From NCBI RefSeq assembly GCF_004959925.1, contig NZ_SPUW01000001.1:124001-188000 (forward strand): 64,000 bases of DNA, given 5' to 3'. Positions within the stretch are counted from its first letter, which is position 1; the number at the start of each line of letters is the position of its first letter. Origin of the DNA: Pseudooceanicola onchidii. Lineage in GTDB: Bacteria; Pseudomonadota; Alphaproteobacteria; Rhodobacterales; Rhodobacteraceae. Below are positions 8,505 to 14,349 of the stretch, piece after piece. The notes beneath the pieces are model-generated. The model ran no database searches. It was given only the letters and a program-made list of their open reading frames with translations, and was not told the DNA's origin. Position numbers and translations under genes: made by a program.

Positions 8505-8588
8505 GTAGGGCGGGGTTCACCCCGCCGCACCCGGCCCGGATCAATACACGCGGCCCGACCCGGAACGGCGGGGTGAACCCCGCCCTAC
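8505..8588. repeat. GTAGGG-bounded inverted repeat, copy 2
   Basis: An 84-base element whose two 23-base ends are perfect inverted repeats beginning GTAGGGCGGGG and ending CCCCGCCCTAC, with about 38 bases between. Each end also folds on itself (GGCGGGGTTCACCCCGCC). Its right end supplies the TAG stop (8585-8587) of arfB, exactly as copy 1 does for parE. Confidence 0.7.
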
Positions 8589-8998
8589 CTCTCCCACCCG
8601 CGCCCTTCCTTCACCTCGGACCGGGCCTTCTTCGCTTCCACCCGCTTCCGCTTCTGGTTGGCCGAGACCTTCGTGGGGATCCGCCGCTTCGGCGCGACCA
8701 GCGCCTTCCGCACCAGCTCCGCCAGCCGCTCCCGCGCGATCTCGCGGTTCCGGGCCTGTGACCGCTCCGACGACACCTGCAGCACCAGCGCCCCGTCCTT
8801 GGTCCAGCGCCGCCCCGCCAGCCGCCGCAGCCGGCGTTTCACAGGATCAGGCAGCGACGGCGAGCGTTCGGCCTCGAACCGCAGTTCCACGGCCGAGGAC
8901 ACCTTGTTCACGTTCTGCCCGCCGGGGCCCGAGGACCGAACGAACTGCTCCGTGATCTCCCAGTCCTCGATCTGTATCTGATCCGTGATGCGCAACAT
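8585..8998 (-). CDS. arfB: alternative ribosome-rescue factor ArfB (peptidyl-tRNA hydrolase)
   Basis: A 137-residue release-factor-like hydrolase that frees ribosomes stalled on broken mRNAs. The catalytic GGQ loop is in RSSGPGGQNVNKV near residue 25, the fold covers residues 1-105, and the basic C-terminal tail (NQKRKRVEAKKARSEVK) is the part that enters the empty mRNA channel. The frame is open to 9055, but MLRITDQIQI at 8998 is the family start; its Shine-Dalgarno is weak (CTCAGG). The TAG stop lies in the repeat at 8505-8588. A small-ORF transcription unit ends about 80 bases upstream. A possible promoter (TTGAAC, 17-base gap, CGGTAT) lies between. Confidence 0.92.
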   Translation of the reverse strand: MLRITDQIQIEDWEITEQFVRSSGPGGQNVNKVSSAVELRFEAERSPSLPDPVKRRLRRLAGRRWTKDGALVLQVSSERSQARNREIARERLAELVRKALVAPKRRIPTKVSANQKRKRVEAKKARSEVKEGRGWER

Positions 8999-9075
8999 CC
9001 TGAGGGTTCCGAAGCTACCGATAACGTGCCGACGTGATACCGAGGTAATACCCACGCCCGTTCAAACAAGCAAAA

Positions 9076-9102
9076 GGGCCATCCGATCGGATCGGATGGC
9101 CC
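9076..9102 (-). terminator. strong intrinsic terminator of the small-ORF unit
   Basis: Perfect 12-base stem GGGCCATCCGAT / ATCGGATGGCCC with a three-base loop. On the minus strand the stem is followed by TTTT, so it ends transcription coming from the small ORF at 9171-9227, before arfB. Confidence 0.85.
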
Positions 9103-9262
9103 CCTTTGAGTTCAGGAGGTGCGCCGGTTAGGCGTGCACCAATCTGGTCAGTGTTTCCCCGAGGGCTGCCTCAGGTCGTTTCCTTCCAGACTGTTCCGAC
9201 ACCTCTCTCCGTAATCCCAATAGACACTAGAGCACCTCCTTTCATCTGTTTCCGATGACTCA
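9103..9262 (-). ncRNA. candidate structured small RNA carrying a short ORF
   Basis: The stretch between arfB and the queuosine transporter behaves as its own minus-strand transcription unit. A perfect TTGACA lies at 9285-9290, inside a dyad ACAGA-7-TCTGT (9271-9287), and the unit ends at the terminator 9076-9102. Two folds compete. AGGAGGTGC (9232-9240) pairs perfectly with GCACCTCCT (9114-9122), closing a ~120-base domain and hiding the Shine-Dalgarno of the short ORF. Alternatively GCACC pairs locally with GGTGCAC (9118-9140), freeing it. It was compared with SRP RNA, 6S RNA, RNase P and tmRNA and matches none. No -10 box is evident. Confidence 0.45.
9171..9227 (-). CDS. 18-residue small ORF with strong ribosome binding site
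   Basis: GTG at 9227 opens an 18-codon frame (MSIGITERGVGTVWKETT) ending in TGA at 9171. AAAGGAGG lies seven bases before the GTG, a far better ribosome site than most genes here have. The peptide is not hydrophobic and has no run of a single amino acid, so it does not look like a classic amino-acid attenuator leader. Its Shine-Dalgarno can be sequestered by 9114-9122. Function unknown; it may be a real micropeptide or a regulatory leader whose translation controls the terminator downstream. Confidence 0.45.
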   Translation of the reverse strand: MSIGITERGVGTVWKETT

Positions 9263-9296
9263 AGGGTGCCACAGATTTCGTGTCTGTCAAAAGAAA

Positions 9297-9917
9297 TCAC
9301 GCTACTTGTGGTGAAAGTTTCGCGACAATTGCACGGAAAGGCAGCAGGGCCAGGATCGCGAGGCTCAGCTTGACCATCCAGTCGGCCACCGCCAGCGACA
9401 CCCAGAGCGGCACCACGGGCCCCACGCCCAGCAGCGGCAGCGCCTCACCAGCCCAGCTGACGTCGTTCGCCGGCTCCAGGAAAACAAGGGCACCGGAGAA
9501 GGCGACGGTGAAGAAAATGGCCGTGTCGAGCGTCGATCCGACCAGCGTCGAGGCCAGCGGTGCGCGCCACCAGCGGCCCGAGCGGAGCCGGTCGAAGATT
9601 GCGACGTCCATCATCTGGGCGACGAGGAAGGCAAGACCCGAGCCGAGCGCGATGCGCCAGGTCACGAGGGGCCCGAATTCGCCCATGATCTGCGTGCCGA
9701 TCAGCGAACAGATCACGCCGACGACGAAACCGATGAAGACGACGCGCCGCGCGGGGCCTGCGCCGTAGACACGGTTCATCACGTCGGTGACGAGGAAGGC
9801 GATGGGATAGGTGAAGGCACCCCAGGTCAGCCACTGTCCGAAGAGGAACTGAACGAGGATGTTGGAGGCCACAACGACGGCGGCCATGGCGATTACGCCA
9901 GGAAGGATGCGGGTCAT
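9297..9917 (-). CDS. yhhQ: queuosine precursor transporter (YhhQ/VUT family)
   Basis: A 206-residue inner-membrane protein with about six hydrophobic segments. The conserved block FTYPIAFLVTDVMNRVYG (residues ~36-53) and the later LASTLVGSTLDTAIFF are hallmarks of the VUT/YhhQ family, which imports queuosine precursors (preQ0/preQ1 or queuine) for tRNA wobble modification. The ATG at 9917 has no good Shine-Dalgarno except ACGG eight bases upstream, and that ACGG is part of the candidate preQ1-I pseudoknot 9926-9956. It follows the esterase gene in the same direction after a hairpin at that gene's stop. Confidence 0.9.
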   Translation of the reverse strand: MTRILPGVIAMAAVVVASNILVQFLFGQWLTWGAFTYPIAFLVTDVMNRVYGAGPARRVVFIGFVVGVICSLIGTQIMGEFGPLVTWRIALGSGLAFLVAQMMDVAIFDRLRSGRWWRAPLASTLVGSTLDTAIFFTVAFSGALVFLEPANDVSWAGEALPLLGVGPVVPLWVSLAVADWMVKLSLAILALLPFRAIVAKLSPQVA

Positions 9918-9925
9918 ATCTGATA

Positions 9926-9956
9926 CCGTTTTTTAGACAAGGTCGCGGAGACTTGT
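9926..9956 (-). promoter_or_regulatory. candidate preQ1-I-type riboswitch before yhhQ
   Basis: The minus-strand leader folds as an H-type pseudoknot in the preQ1-I order. Stem P1 is ACAAG/CUUGU (9952-9956 with 9937-9941), loop 1 is UCU, P2 5' is CCG (9946-9948), loop 2 is CGAC, then comes the A-rich loop CUAAAAAA, then P2 3' CGG (9926-9928). The eight-base A-rich loop and the C right after P2 5' (the ligand-reading C in known preQ1-I aptamers) are both present. P2 3' overlaps the only Shine-Dalgarno-like bases of yhhQ, so ligand binding would turn translation off. Loop 2 is shorter than in the Bacillus example, hence moderate confidence. Confidence 0.55.
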
Positions 9957-9981
9957 GTGCGACGCCCGAGCAGAAGCGACG

Positions 9982-10005
9982 CGGGGCGGGTGTTAGTCCG
10001 CCCCG
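9982..10005 (-). terminator. hairpin at the esterase stop
   Basis: Perfect 8-base stem CGGGGCGG / CCGCCCCG with an 8-base loop that contains the TAA stop of the esterase gene. No T-run follows, so it may only partly terminate, leaving read-through into yhhQ possible. Confidence 0.45.
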
Positions 10006-10877
10006 GCAGGCTTGGCAAGCGTAATCTCGACAAATCCGCCGGGCAGGAACGACAGCTGGTTGTCGTCAGCGACCATCGTGGCGCGCAAGGTCCCGTCGCC
10101 GGCCTGCCAGACCGAAAGCCCTTCAAGGTTGCCATGCGCCCGGTGCGAGGCCCAGACGATGTCCCCGGTCATCAGGCCCTCGTCCAGGAGATCGACCCGA
10201 CGGATGCGCGACCGGAACCCGTTGAGGCCGATCCGCCGCTCAAGCACGTAGAGCTTGCCATCGGGGCCGAAGTCCGCGCCGGTGGCCAGGAAACGGTCGG
10301 TTCGGACAAGGTTGCCGATCCGCCGCCAGTCGCCATTTTCCAAGCGAAAGACCATCGTGTAGGCGGGAAGTTTGACGGGGCGCTCCATGATGATCACCGG
10401 GCGGCCCTGCGCGTCGATGGCCAGCGCTTCGAACCCTGCATTGCCAGCGGCATTGCCCATTGGCGGGATCGGCGGCAGCAGCGTCCCGCGCAGCGCGTCG
10501 TCGAATATCACGACCCGATACTGGTTTTCGAACGACACCATCAACCGCCCGTCTGCCGTGAGAGCCAGCCCTTCGGCGTCGTTCCAGGCGCCCACGTAGA
10601 ACCGGCCCTTCCAGTCGCGCATCTGGTCCACACCCGTCACCGTAGCGCCGGTCAGCACGCCATCCTGCCGCTGGAATTGGCCGCGCACGACAAGGTTGCG
10701 ATCGCCGATGGCGGTGTAGCCACTGCCGTCGGGCAACACGACAAGGCCCGACAGGCCGCCGACGTAGTCGGGGCCTCCGGTGATTTCGATCGTTTCGGTG
10801 TTCAAGACGCTCCAGGCCCAGACCGTCAGGCACAGGACGGTCGCAAGGCCTATCGCGACTGCAGGACGTCGACGCAT
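9993..10877 (-). CDS. esterase-like activity of phytase family protein
   Basis: A 294-residue secreted or membrane-anchored beta-propeller of PF13449. An N-terminal hydrophobic segment (residues ~6-24) acts as signal or anchor, followed by repeated propeller text GGLSGLVVLPDG, GDRNLVVRG, AEGLALTADGR and FEALAIDAQG. Family members hydrolyse phosphate or ester bonds outside the cytoplasm, but many are uncharacterised. The start at 10877 (MRRRPAVAIG) is inferred from the signal; it overlaps mepA by 28 bases, so the two are translationally linked. It is the last of three overlapping genes (carrier, mepA, esterase), suggesting a shared cell-envelope role. Confidence 0.75.
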   Translation of the reverse strand: MRRRPAVAIGLATVLCLTVWAWSVLNTETIEITGGPDYVGGLSGLVVLPDGSGYTAIGDRNLVVRGQFQRQDGVLTGATVTGVDQMRDWKGRFYVGAWNDAEGLALTADGRLMVSFENQYRVVIFDDALRGTLLPPIPPMGNAAGNAGFEALAIDAQGRPVIIMERPVKLPAYTMVFRLENGDWRRIGNLVRTDRFLATGADFGPDGKLYVLERRIGLNGFRSRIRRVDLLDEGLMTGDIVWASHRAHGNLEGLSVWQAGDGTLRATMVADDNQLSFLPGGFVEITLAKPAGAD

Positions 10878-11764
10878 TGCCCGGGCAGGTCCGCCAGTGT
10901 CAGTTCGCGGCGCGGCTTGGGCTTGGGCGCGTTCGGGTCCGGCGGCGGCGGGTTCAGGATGTTGCGCACCCATTGTTCCGCATCGGCGCACCCGTCACCC
11001 GGCGGCGGCGGGGCCTGGTTCACGCAGCCGCGCATCCCCGAGGGGCAGCTCAGCCGGACGTGGAAATGATAGTGATGTCCGTACCAGGGCCGGACCTTGC
11101 GCAGCCAGGACCGGTCGCCCTTTTCGTCGTTGCACATCTGCACCTTGGCGCCGGGAAAGACGAAGATCCGCGCGACCCGCGGGTCGCTTGCGGCGGCCTT
11201 GAGCACCTGGTGATGCTGCGGGGTCCAGTCGGAATTCACATAAGCCCCGTTGGCGCGCCGCATCGAGATCGAGGAGATGTTCTCCCGCTCGGACCGGCTC
11301 AGGTTGAGCCGCTTGGGCGGCAGCATCCAGATATCCGCGTCCAGCCCGATCTGGTGCGAGGCATGGCCGGTCAGCATCGGGCCGCCGCGCGGTTGTGCCA
11401 GGTCGCCGATGTAAAGACCCGACCAACCGGGCTGCTGGGCGGCCTTGGCGGACAGGGTCTGCAGATAGTCGATCAGCTCGGGTTGGCCCCAGTTGCGATT
11501 GCGCGACAGCCGCATCGCCTGCCAGGTCGGTCCGGTTTCGGGCAGCTGCACGGCCCCGTCCTGGCAGCCCTTGGCATAGCCGCCGTAGGCCTGTGGCCGG
11601 TTGCCACTGGCAAAGGACATCGCGCCGAACAACTGCTTGGCGGGCTTGCCGCGCATCGAGGCCGGGATTTCCTGCTTCGAGGACACCTGCGCCCGGTCGC
11701 CGGTATCGCCGCCACAGGCGGCGATCAGCGTGACCAGGGCAAGGGCTGCAAACGTTCGGATCAT
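10850..11764 (-). CDS. mepA: penicillin-insensitive murein endopeptidase lipoprotein
   Basis: A 304-residue LAS-family zinc peptidase that cuts D-alanyl-meso-DAP cross-links in peptidoglycan. A lipoprotein signal ends in LIAAC, so unlike classical periplasmic MepA this one should be lipid-anchored. Zinc ligands are visible in LTGHASHQIGLDADIW and in HHYHFHVRL. The C-terminal region is proline-rich (NPPPPDPNAPKPKPRR), a likely flexible linker. The start at 11764 overlaps the stop of the upstream carrier as ATGA, and the 3' end overlaps the esterase by 28 bases. The coupling to a UMF1-type carrier hints at cell-wall fragment handling, which is inference. Confidence 0.9.
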   Translation of the reverse strand: MIRTFAALALVTLIAACGGDTGDRAQVSSKQEIPASMRGKPAKQLFGAMSFASGNRPQAYGGYAKGCQDGAVQLPETGPTWQAMRLSRNRNWGQPELIDYLQTLSAKAAQQPGWSGLYIGDLAQPRGGPMLTGHASHQIGLDADIWMLPPKRLNLSRSERENISSISMRRANGAYVNSDWTPQHHQVLKAAASDPRVARIFVFPGAKVQMCNDEKGDRSWLRKVRPWYGHHYHFHVRLSCPSGMRGCVNQAPPPPGDGCADAEQWVRNILNPPPPDPNAPKPKPRRELTLADLPGQCVDVLQSR

Positions 11765-13119
11765 CTTGTCGGTTCTCCTTCGCCGTTGACCCACCGTAGC
11801 AGGATGAGCCCGCAGAGGAACAGGAAGATCACCGGCGAAACCCCGATCTGCGCATTACCGCTGATCGCGGTCGTGACGGCAATCAGCATCGGGGCAAGGA
11901 AGGCCGTGGCGCGCCCCGACAGGCCGTAAAGTCCGAACAGCTCGGTCGAATTCGCCTCGTCGCAGTGGCGCGTCATCAGCGATCGGCTGGCCGCCTGCAG
12001 CGTGCCGCCCATGCCGCCGATGAAAACGCCGCAGACGAAGAACAGGATGTTGGGCACGTTGGTGCCTTCGCCCAGGTCGATCCCGAAGGCGGTGGTCGGC
12101 GTGAGGTTGATGATCACGAAGCTGACCAGGATCAGGACGATGATGGCGGTCGTCACCACGGGCTTGGGCCCGAACCGTCGATCCGCGATCCCGCCGAGAT
12201 AGCTGAAGACCGCCGCCCCGGTGGCCGAGACGACCCCGAAGACCCCGATCAGCACCACGGGCCAGTTCAGCACCAGCGTCGCATAGGTGCCGCCAAAGGC
12301 ATAAAGCCCGTTCAGCGCGTCGCGGTAGAGCATCGACGAAATCAGGTAGTTCCGCAGGCTCAGCCGCTGACCGAGACCCCTGACCGACGCGACGACGCTG
12401 CGCACCGCCGCGCCGAAGCTGGCCTTGCGGTAATCCGTCCGAACCTCGCGCACCCATAGGAAATAGGGCACCATGAAAAGCGCATACCACAGCGCGGCGA
12501 TCGGCCCGGTGATCCGCGTACCTTCGCGCCCCGCGGCATCAAGCCCGAAGGCCGGGTCGAGCCCGATCAGCGTCTTGCCGTTCGGCTGTTCGACGAACAG
12601 AAGCAGCACGATCGCCAGGCACAAAAGCCCGCCCGCATAGCCGAAAGCGAAGCCCGAGCCCGAGATCTTGCCGACCTCGTCCCGTGTGCCCAGGCCGGGC
12701 AGTTGCGAATTCGTGAAGATATAGGCGTATTCCGCCCCCACGAAGCCCAGCCCGAAGGCCGCCAGCATCCAGGTCAGGTTCGACGCGCCCGGATCGGTGA
12801 ACCACAAAAGCGCGGCGCCCACCACGTACATCAGGCTGAAGCCGGTGATCCACGGCATCTTGCGCCCGGTGCTGTCGGCCATGGCTCCGAAGAAGGGCGC
12901 GCCAAGGCCGATGATCAACCCGTAGATCGCCGTCCAGGTCGCCCAGAGGGTCTGCGCCTTGGCGTCCGCCACGCCTTCCTCGAACCCCAGGCCCAGGAAA
13001 TACGTTGCGGCGGTGGCGGCAAGGAAGGGGCCGAAGATGAAGGTGTTGAGGACGGTGTGATAGGGCTGACTGGCCCAATCGAAGAAATACCAACCCCAGA
13101 TGCGTTTGCGCAAAGACAT
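11761..13119 (-). CDS. MFS transporter, UMF1/Atg22-like family
   Basis: A 452-residue inner-membrane carrier with about 12 membrane segments. The opening WGWYFFDWASQPYHT is the signature of the UMF1 (Atg22-like, PF11700) branch of the MFS, where FDWANS/FDWASQ is nearly invariant; GAMADSTGRKMPWI is the MFS loop 2-3 motif. The frame is open to 13170, but MSLRKRIWGW at 13119 matches family length and start. It heads a three-gene run with 4- and 28-base overlaps into mepA and the esterase. Related proteins next to peptidoglycan genes could export or import muropeptides or amino acids; the substrate is unknown. Confidence 0.85.
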   Translation of the reverse strand: MSLRKRIWGWYFFDWASQPYHTVLNTFIFGPFLAATAATYFLGLGFEEGVADAKAQTLWATWTAIYGLIIGLGAPFFGAMADSTGRKMPWITGFSLMYVVGAALLWFTDPGASNLTWMLAAFGLGFVGAEYAYIFTNSQLPGLGTRDEVGKISGSGFAFGYAGGLLCLAIVLLLFVEQPNGKTLIGLDPAFGLDAAGREGTRITGPIAALWYALFMVPYFLWVREVRTDYRKASFGAAVRSVVASVRGLGQRLSLRNYLISSMLYRDALNGLYAFGGTYATLVLNWPVVLIGVFGVVSATGAAVFSYLGGIADRRFGPKPVVTTAIIVLILVSFVIINLTPTTAFGIDLGEGTNVPNILFFVCGVFIGGMGGTLQAASRSLMTRHCDEANSTELFGLYGLSGRATAFLAPMLIAVTTAISGNAQIGVSPVIFLFLCGLILLRWVNGEGEPTR

Positions 13120-13194
13120 GTCCGGCCCCCTGTTTAGGCCGATATGATCCGGATTGACCCAAGGGGGCAAGAAAATCCTTTGTAAAACCGGGGG

Positions 13195-13731
13195 TCAGAC
13201 CCGCTCGGGCGGCCAGGGGCGGGTGTCGTCGGCGGCGAAAAGCGCCGCGACCCAGTCGGGCAGGGCGGGTGAGGTATCCTCGACCCCCAGCTCTCTCAGG
13301 ATGTCGTCGGTTGGCACGATCTTGCCCTTGCCGACCAGCGCGGTGCGGAAGATGCCGTGATTGGCGCAGGTGCCGTCCACGGTCCACATCGACTGTTCGA
13401 TATAGACGAACCGGTGATCCCAGCCCAGCAGCCGCGACTGCATCTCGATCCGTTCAAGGTTGGTCAACCGGCGGCGATAGCGCACCACCGATCCGGCCAC
13501 GGTCAGCCCCCACTTGCGCTTGCGCAGCACGCGAAACAGCCCCGACCGCATGGCGAACGGAATGCGGCCGAGATCGAAGATCGACAGGGTGCGGCCGTTG
13601 TTGAGCTCGGACATGAAGTCCAGATCCCAGGGCCAGATCCGGTGGTGCGACACATGCACATCGCGCAGGCCAAGCGGCGGGGCCTTGCGGAACTTGATGA
13701 CTTCCTTGGCGAGACGGATGAAGGGGTACAT
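13195..13731 (-). CDS. acyl-CoA thioesterase family protein (hotdog fold)
   Basis: A 178-residue cytoplasmic hotdog-fold protein of the 4HBT-like thioesterase group. The diagnostic stretch is WPWDLDFMSELNNGRTLSIF near residues 33-52, with the catalytic Asp/Asn region of 4HBT proteins, followed by the conserved VRYRRRLTNLERIE strand. It should hydrolyse an acyl-CoA; the substrate is unknown. It ends 75 bases before the UMF1 carrier and is divergent from yggT, with about 160 bases between the two starts holding both promoters. Confidence 0.78.
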   Translation of the reverse strand: MYPFIRLAKEVIKFRKAPPLGLRDVHVSHHRIWPWDLDFMSELNNGRTLSIFDLGRIPFAMRSGLFRVLRKRKWGLTVAGSVVRYRRRLTNLERIEMQSRLLGWDHRFVYIEQSMWTVDGTCANHGIFRTALVGKGKIVPTDDILRELGVEDTSPALPDWVAALFAADDTRPWPPERV

Positions 13732-13890
13732 GGGTGCGGCTCCTGACTGCCTTCGATCTCGGTCCGGTTGACGCGAAGGTCAAGTTGCGACCCTGCGTCA
13801 AAGCTTTCTCAACCCTTCGCGGGCACAACGGCTTGCCTAAATGCCCGCCCGTCCCTAGGTAGATAACGCCCGAAGCCCAAGGAGACCCGG

Positions 13891-14178
13891 ATGCAGTCGC
13901 TACTTCAGATCCTGATGCTGATCCTCGATATCGTCTGGTTCTTCATCATCGCCCACGTGATCATGAGCTGGCTGATCTCTTTCCAGATCCTGAATGTCCG
14001 CCAGCAGTTCGTCGGCCAGATCTGGTACGGTCTGAACCGTCTGCTTGAACCGATCTACGGGCCGATCCGGCGTATCCTGCCGCCCATGGGCGGCCTGGAC
14101 CTTGCGCCGCTGGTCGTGCTGGTCGGCGTCTACGCCCTGCGGATCATCCTGATCAACAACGCGGCTGCCTTTTACTGA
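13891..14178 (+). CDS. YggT family membrane protein
   Basis: A 95-residue inner-membrane protein with two hydrophobic segments (residues ~5-30 and ~68-90) separated by the conserved NRLLEPIYGPIRRILPP block of the YggT family (PF02325). Family members are linked to osmotic tolerance or cell-division-site assembly; the exact biochemical role is unknown. AAGGAGA precedes the ATG. It stands alone, followed by two terminators. Confidence 0.88.
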   Translation: MQSLLQILMLILDIVWFFIIAHVIMSWLISFQILNVRQQFVGQIWYGLNRLLEPIYGPIRRILPPMGGLDLAPLVVLVGVYALRIILINNAAAFY

Positions 14179-14190
14179 CGGGGCGTGGGT

Positions 14191-14259
14191 CGGCGCCGTT
14201 GCGCCGCGAGTATTTTTGGCAAGATGAAGCGGATGGGGTGCACAAGATGCGCCCCTTTT
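14191..14259 (+). terminator. tandem terminators after yggT
   Basis: The first hairpin GGCGC-CGTT-GCGCC (14192-14205) is followed by TATTTTTGGCAAGATGAAG, the tail shared with the dispersed terminator-linked repeats. The second, GGGGTGC / GCGCCCC with a seven-base loop (14235-14255), is followed by TTTT. Together they separate yggT from recQ. Confidence 0.7.
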
Positions 14260-14349
14260 GCTTGAACCCCACCCCCATATTTTGGTTTACTGGCGCTTAA
14301 CGGCTCTATGGCCGAATAAGAGCAGATTTCCGGATCATCAGGGGGCACG

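Noticed and set aside
7681-8590. CRISPR array or integron in the repeat-rich region
   Set aside because: The repeats are two inverted-end elements of different length and one unrelated copy, not regularly spaced direct repeats, and no cas or integrase gene is present.
9103-9262. SRP RNA, 6S RNA or RNase P RNA in the small-ORF unit
   Set aside because: A GGAAGGAAAC string resembles the SRP tetraloop, but the required AGCAGC asymmetric loop is missing, and no 6S bubble or RNase P core is present.
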